From Pseudomonas sp. CC120222-01a (lineage in GTDB: Bacteria; Pseudomonadota; Gammaproteobacteria; Pseudomonadales; Pseudomonadaceae), in contig NZ_QEQQ01000001.1 of the NCBI RefSeq assembly GCF_003097235.1, positions 186,001-250,000 on the forward strand: a stretch of 64,000 nt of DNA. Direction: 5' to 3'. Positions 50,196 to 61,081 of the stretch are shown here, in pieces. A program made the position numbers and the translations under genes. The notes below the pieces were generated by a model that did no database searches, was not told the origin of the DNA, and saw only the letters and a list, made by a program, of their open reading frames with translations. The number at the start of each line of letters is the position of its first letter. The stretch's first letter is position 1.

Positions 50196-50993
50196 GCGCC
50201 GCGCGACATAAAGGTCGATCAGATACCGGGCGATGGACCGCCCGGCCGGCAGTGGCGGCAGGTCATGGACGCTGAACCACTTGGCATCCTCGATCTCGTC
50301 CGGCTGCATGACGATCTCGCCACCCGCATATTCAGCATGGAAGCCCAGCATCATCGAGTGCGGGAACGGCCAGCATTGGCTGCCGACGTACTGGATGTTG
50401 CGCACCTCCACCGCCACCTCTTCGCGCACCTCGCGCACCAGGCAGTCCTCGGCGGATTCGCCCGGTTCGGCAAAGCCCGCCAGGGTGCTGTACACCCCCG
50501 TGACGAAGCGCGGCGAACGGGCCAGCAGGATCTCGTCGCCACGGGTCACCAGCACAATCATGCTCGGCGAAATGCGCGGGTAGCTGCGCAGGTCGCAGGG
50601 CTGGCAGTACATCGCCCGCTCCCAGCGGATCTGCGTCATCGCCTGGCCGCAGCTGCCGCAGAAGCGGTGCTCGCGGGCCCAGGTGCCGATCTGCGCGGCA
50701 TAGCCGAGTACCTTGTAGGTATCGAAGTCGCCTTCCAGCATGAACGCGCGCAGCCCGCGCCAGCTGCAGCCAGGCACCTCGACCGCGCTGCGCAACTCCA
50801 GCAGGAATACCGGCTCGCCGTCGAAGTGGCCGATGCCGTGTTCGCACAGCACGTCGAGGTCCTGGCGCTTGAGCCAGTCGCGGGGGAACAGCGCGCCGTT
50901 GGCGTCCACCAGGAACCCTTCCGGGCTGCGGGCCACGGCCAGCCCCCCGGTGATCTGTGGGTCGAGTACTGCGGTAGTCCAGCGAGCTGACAT
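50163..50993 (-). CDS. nudC: NAD-capped RNA hydrolase NudC
   Basis: The 276-residue Nudix enzyme has a zinc ribbon ('CGSCGQAM' and '[11 protein letters not shown]'), the Nudix box '[20 protein letters not shown]' and the NADH-diphosphatase motif, here '[14 protein letters not shown]' with Cys where I expect Pro in the usual SQPWPFP. It removes NAD caps from RNA and hydrolyses NADH. Its C-terminus overlaps the convergent TSUP gene by 33 bases. It lies 34 bases from the dienoyl-CoA isomerase on the same strand. Confidence 0.9.
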   Translation of the reverse strand: MSARWTTAVLDPQITGGLAVARSPEGFLVDANGALFPRDWLKRQDLDVLCEHGIGHFDGEPVFLLELRSAVEVPGCSWRGLRAFMLEGDFDTYKVLGYAAQIGTWAREHRFCGSCGQAMTQIRWERAMYCQPCDLRSYPRISPSMIVLVTRGDEILLARSPRFVTGVYSTLAGFAEPGESAEDCLVREVREEVAVEVRNIQYVGSQCWPFPHSMMLGFHAEYAGGEIVMQPDEIEDAKWFSVHDLPPLPAGRSIARYLIDLYVARRLALPEPVLPR

Positions 50994-51027
50994 GTCGGGG
51001 GTTCCTTTGCTGCGTCCCCCGGCCCGG

Positions 51028-51840
51028 TCAGTCGGCGAACGTCGGTTTCTGTTTGCTCATGTGCGCCGCCACGGCCACGCGCAGGTCTTCGGACTGCAGC
51101 ATCGCGGCGTTCCAGGTGGCGATGTAGTCCAGGCCATCGTCGATGCGATGGTCACGCATGTAGCTGAGCATCTCCTTGGTGCCGGCCACGGCGATCGGCG
51201 ATTTTGCGGCAATCTCGCGGGCAATGGCAAAGACCCCGTCGAGCAGCGCGGCCTGATCATCATAGACCCGGTTGACCAGGCCGATGCGCAGCGCCTCATC
51301 GGCTTCCACGTTGCGCCCGGTGAAGGCCAGCTCACGCATCATGCCGTCGCCGATGATACGTGGCAAACGTTGCAAGGTGCCGACATCGGCGGCCATGCCC
51401 ATGTCGATTTCCTTGATCGAGAATTGCGCATCGCGGCTGCAGTAGCGCATGTCGCAGGCGGAGATCAGGTCGATGGCGCCACCAATGCAGTAGCCCTGCA
51501 CCGCCGCCAGCACCGGCTTGCGGCAGTTGTCCACGGCATTGAAGGAGGCCTGCAGGCGCTGGATGGTCTTGCGCAGGAAGCGTGCGTTGCGGCCGACATC
51601 CTTGCCCATCTGCCCGGCCAGCGAGGCCAGCATCATCAGGTCGATACCGGCGGAGAAATGCTTGCCGGCACCGCTGATCACCACCGCGCGCACGGCATCG
51701 GTGTCGTCGATCCATTGGAAGATGTCGACGATTTCCGCCCAGAAGGCCGCGTTCATCGCGTTGATCTTTTCCGGGCGATTGATCTGCACATGGGCGATGT
51801 TGTCGGTCAGTTCGACCTTGAACGCGGTGTATTCGGTCAC
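51028..51840 (-). CDS. Crotonase-family protein, delta3,5-delta2,4-dienoyl-CoA isomerase-like
   Basis: The 270-residue crotonase-fold enzyme has the oxyanion segment '[13 protein letters not shown]' and '[18 protein letters not shown]'. The segment '[20 protein letters not shown]' carries the Glu and Asp catalytic acids seen in mitochondrial ECH1, and the C-terminal half is also ECH1-like ('[13 protein letters not shown]'). It would move double bonds during beta-oxidation of odd-position unsaturated fatty acids. The GTG at 51840 was chosen: it follows an AGGAG site and gives the family N-terminus; the much longer open frame upstream is not supported. Confidence 0.85.
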   Translation of the reverse strand: MTEYTAFKVELTDNIAHVQINRPEKINAMNAAFWAEIVDIFQWIDDTDAVRAVVISGAGKHFSAGIDLMMLASLAGQMGKDVGRNARFLRKTIQRLQASFNAVDNCRKPVLAAVQGYCIGGAIDLISACDMRYCSRDAQFSIKEIDMGMAADVGTLQRLPRIIGDGMMRELAFTGRNVEADEALRIGLVNRVYDDQAALLDGVFAIAREIAAKSPIAVAGTKEMLSYMRDHRIDDGLDYIATWNAAMLQSEDLRVAVAAHMSKQKPTFAD

Positions 51841-52002
51841 GGGCGGCACTCCTGTGGGGATAGGGTTCACGCCGTGGATGGTAACCCAGGCAGGTGACCG
51901 TGCTTGTGCCAAAAACGGGACTGCCTGCCCTGTCGAAATTGCCGCGTGCCATTCGACCATGAGTGAATCATCACCCTCGACAGGCCCTTCAGGAGAGCCC
52001 CC

Positions 52003-52638
52003 ATGCGCAAACTCATCGTAGCCGCCTTCGTCAGCCTCGACGGCGTCATGCAGGCCCCCGGCGGGCCACAGGAAGACACCAGTGGCGGTTTCACCTTTGG
52101 CGGTTGGCTCGTGCCACATGCCGAGGAAGTGTTCGGCCAGGCCATGCAGGCGCTGTTCAGCCAACCTTTCGAATTGCTGCTGGGCCGGCGCACCTACGAC
52201 ATCTTTGCCGGCTACTGGCCGAAGGTGAAAGACGATACCGAAGAATTCTCCATCGCCAACCTGTTCAACAGCGTGGCTAAGCATGTCGCCACCCATGATC
52301 CAAGCAGCCTTGATTGGCATAACAGCCATGCGCTGGGCGCGGATATTGTTGCGGCGGTACGGGCACTCAAGCAGCAGAACGGCGCCGATCTGCTCACTCA
52401 GGGCAGTGCTGATGTGGTGCAACAACTGCTCGCCGCCGGGCTGGTCGACGAGCTTCAGTTGCTCACCCACCCCGTGTTGCTGGGGCATGGCAAGCGGCTG
52501 TTTGGTGATGATGCAGCACCTGGGGTTTTCAAACTGGAGCATTCTCAGGTGACGCCCAAGGGCGTGATCATTGCCCGTTATGTGCGTGTGGGCGATGTTG
52601 AGACCGGGTCGTTTGATTTGCCGCCGGAGAAAGGGTGA
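52003..52638 (+). CDS. Dihydrofolate reductase-fold protein (RibD C-terminal type)
   Basis: The 211-residue protein begins 'MRKLIVAAFVSLDGVMQAPG' and has 'LLLGRRTYDIFAGYWP' and 'HPVLLGHGKRLFGD', typical of the YyaP/RibD-C dihydrofolate-reductase-like family. These proteins bind NADPH, but most have unknown substrates. It stands alone, preceded by an 'AGGAGAGCCCCC' leader and followed by the large inverted-repeat element. Confidence 0.85.
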   Translation: MRKLIVAAFVSLDGVMQAPGGPQEDTSGGFTFGGWLVPHAEEVFGQAMQALFSQPFELLLGRRTYDIFAGYWPKVKDDTEEFSIANLFNSVAKHVATHDPSSLDWHNSHALGADIVAAVRALKQQNGADLLTQGSADVVQQLLAAGLVDELQLLTHPVLLGHGKRLFGDDAAPGVFKLEHSQVTPKGVIIARYVRVGDVETGSFDLPPEKG

Positions 52639-52669
52639 GGGCTGACAGGTGCCTGCCGACAGATTTGTA

Positions 52670-52970
52670 GCGCCTGTGAGATCGAGCGCCGCCCGCGCGG
52701 CGCATCGCGGGCAAGCCCGCTCCCACATCTGTTTCGGGCCAATCTCTCCTGTGCCGCCAACAGGGACCGCCTTGGTGCATGACTGAAGGCCGATTTTAAG
52801 CAGTGGTGCATGGCTGAAGGCCGATGATAAGCGGTGGTGTCCACCTTGATATTGAAGGTAACAAACAAGGCGGTCCCTGTTGGCTTGACAGGAAAGACTG
52901 GCCCGAAACAGATGTGGGAGCGGGCTTGCCCGCGATGCGCCGCGCGGGCGGCGCTCGATCTCACAGGCGC
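52670..52970. repeat. 301-base inverted-repeat element containing REP cores
   Basis: Two 105-base arms (52670-52774 and 52866-52970) are reverse complements with about five mismatches. Each arm contains a REP core ('GCGGGCAAGCCCGCTCCCAC') plus unique sequence on both sides ('GAGATCGAGCGCCGCCCGCG', 'CAACAGGGACCGCCTTG'). The 91-base centre has two 31-base tandem copies beginning 'GTGCATG.CTGAAGGCCGAT', and a small hairpin ACCTT..AAGGT. No gene is seen in it. It is far larger than the ordinary REP pairs and looks like a miniature mobile or duplicated element. It fills most of the 427-base gap 52639-53065. Confidence 0.8.
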
Positions 52971-53065
52971 CACATAACTCAAGCCAGGAAGAACCGATAC
53001 AACTTTTAACCCCTGCCCGCATCGAACCAAGTGTGAGCCCCACACTCGCTGACAGGAGGTTTACC

Positions 53066-53629
53066 ATGGCGATGCGCACGGCCCTTGTGCTTTCCTGCAT
53101 GACCCTGGCCCTGATGGGCTGCGTCGGTTCCAACGACGATCACCGCTCCCCGCCGACCACCGAACAGGTCGACCTGCAGCGCTACCAGGGCACCTGGTAC
53201 GAGCTGGCGCGCCTGCCGATGTTCTTCCAGCGCAACTGCGTGCAGTCCGAAGCCCATTACGGCCTGCGCGAGGATGGCCGCATCGACGTGACCAACCGCT
53301 GCAAGGAAAAAGACGGCACATGGAACGAAGCCCGCGGCATCGCCGAGGCCCAGGTACCGGGCAGGACCGACAAGCTCTGGGTACGTTTCGACAACTGGTT
53401 CAGCCGCCTGGCGCCAGAAATGACCAAGGGCGAGTACTGGGTGCTGTACCACGACAAGGACTACCGCGTGGCGCTGGTCGGCCACCCCAACCGCGAATAC
53501 CTGTGGCTGCTGTCGCGCACGCCGGCGATCACCGACCAGACCCGTGACCAATTGCTGGCGATTGCCCACAAGCAGGGTTACGACACCAGCAAGCTGATCT
53601 GGCGTCAGGACGCCCCCGCCGTGCCATGA
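53066..53629 (+). CDS. blc: Outer-membrane lipocalin Blc-like lipoprotein
   Basis: The 187-residue protein has a lipoprotein signal peptide with the lipobox 'LALMGC' (Cys about residue 20), then the lipocalin motif 'YQGTWYELARLPMFFQRNC' and the second motif 'GEYWVLYHDKDYRVALVG'. Bacterial lipocalins sit on the outer membrane and bind lysophospholipids or fatty acids. The ATG at 53066 has an AGGAGG site; a longer frame lacks one. Confidence 0.9.
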   Translation: MAMRTALVLSCMTLALMGCVGSNDDHRSPPTTEQVDLQRYQGTWYELARLPMFFQRNCVQSEAHYGLREDGRIDVTNRCKEKDGTWNEARGIAEAQVPGRTDKLWVRFDNWFSRLAPEMTKGEYWVLYHDKDYRVALVGHPNREYLWLLSRTPAITDQTRDQLLAIAHKQGYDTSKLIWRQDAPAVP

Positions 53630-53689
53630 GCATCGACGCCCTGCAGCAATCGGTCTAAGGTGTGGCTCCCCCACGCATGGAGCGAAACA

Positions 53690-54652
53690 TTGGACCTGCA
53701 GTTTCTGGGCACCTCCTCCGGGGTGCCCACCAAAGCCCGCAACGTCAGCGCCACCGCTGTCATCGAAGCCAGCGGCAAGCACTGGTACCTGGTCGATTGC
53801 GGCGAAGGCACCCAGCACCAGTTGCTGCGCAGTGCGCTCTCGGTACGCGACTTGCGCGGCATCTTCATCACCCATGTGCATGGCGACCATTGCCTCGGCC
53901 TGCCGGGGCTGCTGGCCAGTGCCGGGATGGGCGGGCGCAGTGAGCCGCTCGACCTGATCCTGCCCGCCGCCTTGCAGGACTGGGTGCGCCTGAGCCTGGC
54001 GGCCAGCGAAACCTACCTGCCGTTCGAACTGCGCCTGTTGCCGGTCGAGGGACTGGGGCAGTGGCAGAGCGAGCACATACAGGTCAGTACCGTGCAGCTG
54101 TCGCACCGGGTGCCGAGCGTTGGCTTCGTGTTCACCGAACTGAACCCTGAACCACGCCTGGACATTCAGCGGCTGGAGGCCGAAGGGATCCCGCGTGGGC
54201 CGTTGTGGGGTGACCTGGCCAAGGGCCTGGTGGTCGAGCTGGACGGAAAGCGGCTAGAGCCGCGTGACTACCTGAAAGCCTCGCGGCCGCCGCGGCGGGT
54301 GATCGTCTGTGGCGATAACGACAGCCCGGCATTGCTCGCCGAAGTTGCCAGGGACGCGGATGTGCTGGTGCATGAGGCGACCTATACCCAACCCATTGTC
54401 GAGCGCAGCGGCAATGCGTTTGGCCACAGTACGGCGGCGGCGGTGGCGCAGTTCGCTGAAGCGGCGGGGGTGCGCAATCTGGTGCTGACGCATTTCAGTG
54501 CGCGGTACCAGGGGGACCCGATGCGCAGCCCGTGCATCGATGATGTGCGGGATGAGGCGTTGGCACACTACAGTGGGCACCTGACCTTGGCGCAGGATCT
54601 GCAGCGTTACCATATCGACCGTGATGGATGCCTGGTCGCCGTTCAGTCTTGA
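53690..54652 (+). CDS. rnz: Ribonuclease Z
   Basis: The 320-residue metallo-beta-lactamase-fold enzyme has '[18 protein letters not shown]' at its N-terminus, the metal motif '[18 protein letters not shown]', '[18 protein letters not shown]' and the C-terminal 'VLTHFSARY'. It cuts tRNA precursors at their 3' ends. The TTG at 53690 was chosen because it gives the exact family N-terminus ('MDLQFLG') with a 'GGAGCG' site before it; an upstream GTG (53660) adds ten unrelated residues. Confidence 0.92.
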   Translation: MDLQFLGTSSGVPTKARNVSATAVIEASGKHWYLVDCGEGTQHQLLRSALSVRDLRGIFITHVHGDHCLGLPGLLASAGMGGRSEPLDLILPAALQDWVRLSLAASETYLPFELRLLPVEGLGQWQSEHIQVSTVQLSHRVPSVGFVFTELNPEPRLDIQRLEAEGIPRGPLWGDLAKGLVVELDGKRLEPRDYLKASRPPRRVIVCGDNDSPALLAEVARDADVLVHEATYTQPIVERSGNAFGHSTAAAVAQFAEAAGVRNLVLTHFSARYQGDPMRSPCIDDVRDEALAHYSGHLTLAQDLQRYHIDRDGCLVAVQS

Positions 54653-54654
54653 GA

Positions 54655-54753
54655 TCGCCGCACCGCCGCTCCCACAGGTTTAGCGCAAGCCTTGAGGCAT
54701 GTGCGGTCACTGTGGGAGCGGGCGGGCCCGCGAATGGGCCGCAAAGCGGCCCC
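54655..54753. repeat. REP pair between rnz and the amidohydrolase gene
   Basis: 'CCGCCGCTCCCACAGG' and an inverted 'GTGGGAGCGGGCGGGCCCGC' lie at a convergent junction; the arms are less similar than in other pairs. Confidence 0.7.
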
Positions 54754-54766
54754 TTTCAGCGCGTTG

Positions 54767-56050
54767 CTATGCCGCCAGGCGCCCCCTGGCGATCGCCTCC
54801 GATGCCGCCAGCATTGCCCGCAGCAACACCGCGCAACCTGCTGCAAGATCTTCCGGCGTGGCGTTCTCGATCTCGTTATGGCTGATGCCATTCTCGCAAG
54901 GCACGAAGATCATCCCCGCCGGCCCCAGTTCGGCGAGGAAGATCGCGTCATGCCCTGCCCCGCTGACGATGTCCATGTGCGGCAACCCCAGCGCTTGCGC
55001 CGACTGGCGTACGGCATCGACGCAACCGCGGTCGAAGTACAGCGCCGGGAAGTCTGCCGTGGGGACCAGCTCATGGCTCAGGCCATGCTTGGCACAGGTC
55101 GTCTCGATCACCGCACGCACATCAGCGATCATCGCATCCAGCTGGTCGCCCTCCAGGTGACGAAAGTCCAGGGTCATGCGCACCTCGCCCGGGATCACGT
55201 TGCGCGAGCCGGGATAGGCCTGCAGGCACCCGACCGTGCCGCAGGCGTGGGGCTGGTGCGCGTGGGCGGTGCGGTTGACCGCTTCGACCACGGCCGCGGC
55301 GCCTACCAGGGCGTCCTTGCGCAGGTGCATCGGCGTCGGCCCGGCATGGGCTTCGACGCCGCGCAGGGTCAGGTCGAACCATTTCTGCCCCAGGGCACCG
55401 AGCACCACGCCGATGGTCTTGGCCTGGTCCTCGAGGATCGGGCCCTGTTCGATATGCGCTTCGAAATAGGCACCGACCGGGTGGCCGAGCACCGCGCGCT
55501 GGCCGGCATAGCCGATGGCGTTCAGCGCCTCGCCGACCGACACGCCCTGGGCATCACGCTTGGCCAGGGTTTCTTCCAGGGTGAATTTGCCGGCGAACAC
55601 ACCCGAGCCCATCATGCAGGGGGCGAAGCGTGAACCTTCTTCGTTGGTCCACACCACCACTTCCAGCGGTGCCTCGGTCTCGATGCCCAGGTCGTTGAGG
55701 GTACGCAGCACTTCCAGCCCGGCCATCACGCCGAAACAGCCATCGAACTTGCCGCCGGTTGGCTGGGTGTCGATATGGCTGCCGGTCATCACCGGTGGCA
55801 GTTTGGGGTTACGCCCGGGGCGGCGGGCGAAGATGTTGCCCACCGCGTCGACACTGACGGTGCAACCGGCGGCCTCCGTCCACTGAACAAACAGGTCGCG
55901 CGCCTGGCGATCGAGGTCGGTCAGTGCCAGCCGGCACACGCCGCCCTTGGCCGTGGCGCCGAGGCGGGCAAGGTCCATCAGCGACTGCCACAGACGTGCG
56001 CTGTCGACGTGGCGTTCGGTGGATTTCAGAACATGCTGGGATGGGATCAT
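54767..56050 (-). CDS. Zn-dependent N-carbamoyl amidohydrolase (beta-ureidopropionase/HyuC type)
   Basis: The 427-residue M20-family protein has metal ligands in 'GSHIDTQPTGGKFDGCFGVM', 'TNEEGSRFAPCMMGSG' and 'AHIEQGPILEDQA'. It hydrolyses N-carbamoyl-beta-alanine (or N-carbamoyl-beta-aminoisobutyrate) to the beta-amino acid, CO2 and ammonia, the last step of reductive pyrimidine catabolism. The dihydropyrimidinase and dehydrogenase genes lie across the divergent region, and the permease is 11 bases upstream in the same operon. An allantoate or L-carbamoyl amino acid substrate is less likely in this setting. Confidence 0.88.
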   Translation of the reverse strand: MIPSQHVLKSTERHVDSARLWQSLMDLARLGATAKGGVCRLALTDLDRQARDLFVQWTEAAGCTVSVDAVGNIFARRPGRNPKLPPVMTGSHIDTQPTGGKFDGCFGVMAGLEVLRTLNDLGIETEAPLEVVVWTNEEGSRFAPCMMGSGVFAGKFTLEETLAKRDAQGVSVGEALNAIGYAGQRAVLGHPVGAYFEAHIEQGPILEDQAKTIGVVLGALGQKWFDLTLRGVEAHAGPTPMHLRKDALVGAAAVVEAVNRTAHAHQPHACGTVGCLQAYPGSRNVIPGEVRMTLDFRHLEGDQLDAMIADVRAVIETTCAKHGLSHELVPTADFPALYFDRGCVDAVRQSAQALGLPHMDIVSGAGHDAIFLAELGPAGMIFVPCENGISHNEIENATPEDLAAGCAVLLRAMLAASEAIARGRLAA

Positions 56051-56061
56051 GGTGTTTCTCC

Positions 56062-57561
56062 TCAGGCATTTTTATTGGTTTGTACTGGCGCGATCGCCGG
56101 CCCGCGCACCGCCATGCCGCCCAGGGCGTAGTACAGCGCCCCGCCCAGCAGCGAACCGGTGAACCAGCCATAGTCGTAGAACCAGCTGAAACTGCTGTTG
56201 CCGATGGCCAGCACGGTCAGCGCCACCGGCAAGGCGAAGGCGGCGAAGCCCGCCCAGTTCCACGCCGGGTACACGTCGTCGCGGTACAGCCCGGCCAGGT
56301 CCAGGCGCTGGCGGCGGACCAGGAAGTAGTCCACCACCATGATCCCGGCGATCGGCCCGAGCAGGCTGGAGTAGCCCAGCAACCAGTTGGAATAGACGCT
56401 CTCCAGGCTCAGGTCGGAAACGATCCAGCCAAGCTTCTTCAGCAGTTCGTGGCTCATCAGCGCCAGGCCGATGAAGCCGGTCAGCCACACGGCGCGGCTG
56501 CGCCCGATCAGGCGCGGGGCGATGTTCTGGAAGTCGTTGGTCGGCGAAACGATGTTGGCGGCGGTGTTGGTCGACAGCGTGGCGATCACGATCAGCGCCA
56601 TGGCCAGCGCCACCCAGCCAGGGCTGTGGATCTTGCCGATCAGGCTGACCGGGTCGGACACCGTTTCCCCCACCAGCGACGCCGAGGCAGCGGTCATCAC
56701 CACCCCCAGCGAAGCGAACAGGAACATGGTCAGCGGCAGGCCGAAGATCTGCCCGAGAATCTGGTCCTTCTGGCTCTTGGCATAGCGGCTGAAGTCGGGA
56801 ATGTTCAGCGACAAGGTGGCCCAGAAGCCGACCATGGCCGTGAGCCCGGCGCAGAAGTAACCGACCACGCTGGCCCCTTCCGGGCGCTTGGGCGGCTGCG
56901 CCAGCAGTTCGCTCATCGACATGTGCGGCAAGGCCCAGAACAGCAGGCCGAAACCGACCGCCACCAGCAGCGGTGCCGACAGTGTTTCCAGCCACTTGAT
57001 CGACTCGGCACCACGCAGCACGACCCACAGGTTCAGCGCCCAGAAGATCATGAATCCGATTACCTCGCCGGTACCTTCCAGCGCCTTCCAGCTGTCGAAG
57101 ATCGAGCCAAGGAACAGGTGGATGGCCAGGCCACCGAACATGGTCTGGATGCCGAACCAGCCGCAGGCCACCACCGCGCGGATCAGGCACGGCACGTTGG
57201 AGCCGAGGATGCCGAACGACGAGCGCAGCAGCACCGGGAACGGGATGCCGTACTTGGTGCCGGGGAAGGCGTTGAGGGTCAGCGGGATCAGCACGATGAG
57301 GTTGGCCAGCAGGATCGCCAGCAGTGCCTCGCCCACGCTCAGGCCGAAGTAGGCCGTGAGCACGCCACCGAGGGTGTAGGTGGGCACGCAGATGGACATG
57401 CCCACCCACAGCGCGGTGATGTGCCATTTGTTCCAGGTGCGCTGGTGCACCTTGGTCGGTGCGATGTCGTGGTTGTAGCGCGGGCTGTCGAGGACGTCAC
57501 TGCCTGCGGACAGCTCGAACAGGCCTGCCTGCTCGATCACTTCCGATCTGCTCTGTTGCAT
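56062..57561 (-). CDS. NCS1-family permease, probable pyrimidine/dihydropyrimidine importer
   Basis: The 499-residue protein has twelve helices and NCS1 motifs: 'NKWHITALWVGMSICVPTYT', 'NAFPGTKYGIPFPVLLRSSF' and 'GPIAGIMVVDYFLVRRQRLD'. The family imports uracil, allantoin, hydantoin and cytosine. Being between the amidohydrolase gene and the dihydropyrimidinase operon, it probably brings in uracil, thymine or a dihydropyrimidine. It begins the minus-strand transcript, 618 bases from the divergent operon. Confidence 0.88.
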   Translation of the reverse strand: MQQSRSEVIEQAGLFELSAGSDVLDSPRYNHDIAPTKVHQRTWNKWHITALWVGMSICVPTYTLGGVLTAYFGLSVGEALLAILLANLIVLIPLTLNAFPGTKYGIPFPVLLRSSFGILGSNVPCLIRAVVACGWFGIQTMFGGLAIHLFLGSIFDSWKALEGTGEVIGFMIFWALNLWVVLRGAESIKWLETLSAPLLVAVGFGLLFWALPHMSMSELLAQPPKRPEGASVVGYFCAGLTAMVGFWATLSLNIPDFSRYAKSQKDQILGQIFGLPLTMFLFASLGVVMTAASASLVGETVSDPVSLIGKIHSPGWVALAMALIVIATLSTNTAANIVSPTNDFQNIAPRLIGRSRAVWLTGFIGLALMSHELLKKLGWIVSDLSLESVYSNWLLGYSSLLGPIAGIMVVDYFLVRRQRLDLAGLYRDDVYPAWNWAGFAAFALPVALTVLAIGNSSFSWFYDYGWFTGSLLGGALYYALGGMAVRGPAIAPVQTNKNA

Positions 57562-57922
57562 GGGGCCTTCTCCAGATTTCTTCTAGTTGTTTGCTCATCG
57601 GGCTAACGCGATGGCCGGAGTACACACACCACCAGTACTGCTCCTCCGGTCCGGCCTGGCGGTTGTGGCCGTACTCAAATAGCGTGCCGGGTTGGCTTGC
57701 GCCTACCCGGCCGGCCGCCGCCGACCGGAGGTAATCAACTGATCTGCAAAGCATTGTTGCGCGGCAGGCGCGGGCACGGTTATCCCCTCGCCTGCCGCTT
57801 GCGCCACCTTGGGCCAGCCTTGGCCCCTGCAACAGGTTTCAAACTGGTGCAGCCTGGTTTTTCAACGGCGCGGCCTGCGCCTCGAAGCCAGGAATCAAGC
57901 AGCTGATTTTGCATGGAAAATC

Positions 57923-57935
57923 TTGACCAATTTGG
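57923..57935. promoter_or_regulatory. Candidate RutR-type operator half
   Basis: TTGACCA-AT-TTGG resembles the RutR box as I know it (TTGACCA, two bases, TGGTCAA): the left half is exact and the right half is poor. A RutR-like regulator is encoded at 62521-63141. Confidence 0.4.
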
Positions 57936-57952
57936 CTTCTTGTCAAGTGCGT

Positions 57953-57980
57953 CAAAATGGTGAAAGGCCTCACCATTTTG
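57953..57980. promoter_or_regulatory. Perfect 11-base-arm inverted repeat
   Basis: CAAAATGGTGA and TCACCATTTTG flank a 6-base centre AAGGCC. It is a candidate regulator site between the divergent operons, or a hairpin in either leader. Confidence 0.5.
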
Positions 57981-58083
57981 GTAATCAAGACAATTAATCG
58001 TTAATTATCAGTAAGTTATTAGCGCTATAAGCATATAAATTATTTTCTTGAACAATCCTGAATCTGCATCTAAATTCCAATCT

Positions 58084-58097
58084 TGTCAGGCCTGACA
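58084..58097. promoter_or_regulatory. 14-base palindrome upstream of hydA
   Basis: TGTCAGGCCTGACA is a perfect palindrome about 83 bases before the hydA start, near where promoter or operator sequences would lie. Confidence 0.45.
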
Positions 58098-58125
58098 GGA
58101 TTAACACCTATCCTCCAGCCACTGA

Positions 58126-59619
<1,494 letters not shown>

Positions 59620-59713
59620 CCTGACCCGCATTGCCGTACCGGCCCTCAGAGGCCGGGCGGCGCCGTATTGCCGTTGACTGCCACAACCAAAAAAGAAAAG
59701 AGAGGCTACAACC

Positions 59714-61081
59714 GTGATCGATGCCCTGAACCATTTGCCGCGCCCGCGTGCCGGCAGCGACCAACTGGCCGAGCGCTTCACCGACCTGGCCCCGCCGCTC
59801 ACCGCCCGCCAGGCTGCCGTCGAGAGTGCCCGCTGCCTGTACTGCTACGACGCCCCGTGCGTGAACGCCTGCCCGAGCGAAATCGACATCCCGTCGTTCA
59901 TCCACCGCATCAGCGACGAGAACCTGCAAGGCGCCGCCGAACGCATCCTGTCGGCCAATATCCTCGGTGGCAGCTGCGCCCGCGTGTGCCCCACCGAAAT
60001 CCTCTGCCAACAAGCCTGCGTGCGTAACAACGCCCAGGAATGCGCCCCGGTGCTGATCGGCCAGTTGCAGCGCTACGCCTTGGACAATGCCGACTTCAGC
60101 GAGCACCCGTTCAAGCGCTCACCCGCCACTGGCAAGCGCATCGCCGTGGTCGGTGCCGGCCCTGCCGGGCTGTCGTGCGCCCATCGCCTGGCCATGCATG
60201 GCCATGACGTGGTGGTGTTCGAGGCCAGCGAGAAAGCCGGCGGCCTCAACGAGTACGGCATCGCCCGCTACAAACTGGTGGATGACTACGCTCAGCGCGA
60301 GGTGGAGTTCCTGCTCGGCATCGGTGGCATCGAGATCCGTCACGGCCAGCGCCTGGGCGCCAACCTCGGCCTCGGCGAATTGCGCGACCAGTTCGACGCG
60401 GTGTTCCTCGGCCTCGGCCTGAACGCCGTGCGCCAGCTCGGCCTCCCAGACGAAGAAGCCCCCGGCCTGCTCGCCGCTACCGCGTACATCCGCGAACTGC
60501 GCCAGGCCGACGACCTTGCGCAGCTGCCACTGGCCGACCGCTGCCTGGTGATCGGTGCCGGCAACACCGCCATCGACATGGCCGTGCAGATGAGCCGCCT
60601 GGGTGCCCGCGACGTCAACCTGGTGTACCGCCGTGGCCACGCCGACATGGGCGCCACCGGCCATGAGCAGGACATCGCCAAGGCCAACCAGGTACGCCTG
60701 CACACCTGGGCCCGCCCCGACGCTGTGCTGCTCGATGACGACGGTCGTGTGCGCGGCATGCGCTTCATGCGCACCGAACTGGCCGACGGCCGCCTGCGCG
60801 ACACGGGCGAAACGTTCGAGCTGGCCGCCGACGCCATCTTCAAAGCCATCGGCCAACGCTTCGACGATGCCAGCCTCGGCGACCCGGCCGCCGCGCAACT
60901 GGCGCGTGATGGCGAGCGTATCCGCGTCGACGAGTACATGCGCACCAGCCTCCCGGGCGTGTACGCCGGTGGCGACTGCACCGCCCTGGGCCAGGACCTC
61001 ACCGTCCAGGCCGTGCAACACGGCAAGCTGGCCGCCGAAGCCATCCATGCCCAACTCATGCTCAACGTGGAGGCAGCGTAA
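59714..61081 (+). CDS. preT: Dihydropyrimidine dehydrogenase subunit PreT
   Basis: The 455-residue flavoprotein starts with a helical Fe-S domain ('CLYCYDAPCVNACPSEIDIP' at about residues 38-57 and 'GSCARVCPTEILCQQACVRN'), then FAD and NAD(P)H folds ('VVGAGPAGLSCAHRLAMHGH', 'VIGAGNTAIDMAVQMSRLG'). It passes electrons from NADH to PreA. The GTG at 59714 follows an AGAGAGG site. It adjoins preA with no gap. Confidence 0.93.
   Translation: MIDALNHLPRPRAGSDQLAERFTDLAPPLTARQAAVESARCLYCYDAPCVNACPSEIDIPSFIHRISDENLQGAAERILSANILGGSCARVCPTEILCQQACVRNNAQECAPVLIGQLQRYALDNADFSEHPFKRSPATGKRIAVVGAGPAGLSCAHRLAMHGHDVVVFEASEKAGGLNEYGIARYKLVDDYAQREVEFLLGIGGIEIRHGQRLGANLGLGELRDQFDAVFLGLGLNAVRQLGLPDEEAPGLLAATAYIRELRQADDLAQLPLADRCLVIGAGNTAIDMAVQMSRLGARDVNLVYRRGHADMGATGHEQDIAKANQVRLHTWARPDAVLLDDDGRVRGMRFMRTELADGRLRDTGETFELAADAIFKAIGQRFDDASLGDPAAAQLARDGERIRVDEYMRTSLPGVYAGGDCTALGQDLTVQAVQHGKLAAEAIHAQLMLNVEAA

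Noticed and set aside
52824..53009. 61-codon frame inside the 301-base inverted-repeat element
   Set aside because: It is made of REP arm sequence and has no start signal.
51841..53133. Long upstream extension of the dienoyl-CoA isomerase frame
   Set aside because: It runs through the DHFR-like gene and the inverted-repeat element on the other strand; the GTG at 51840 has a good ribosome site and the family N-terminus.
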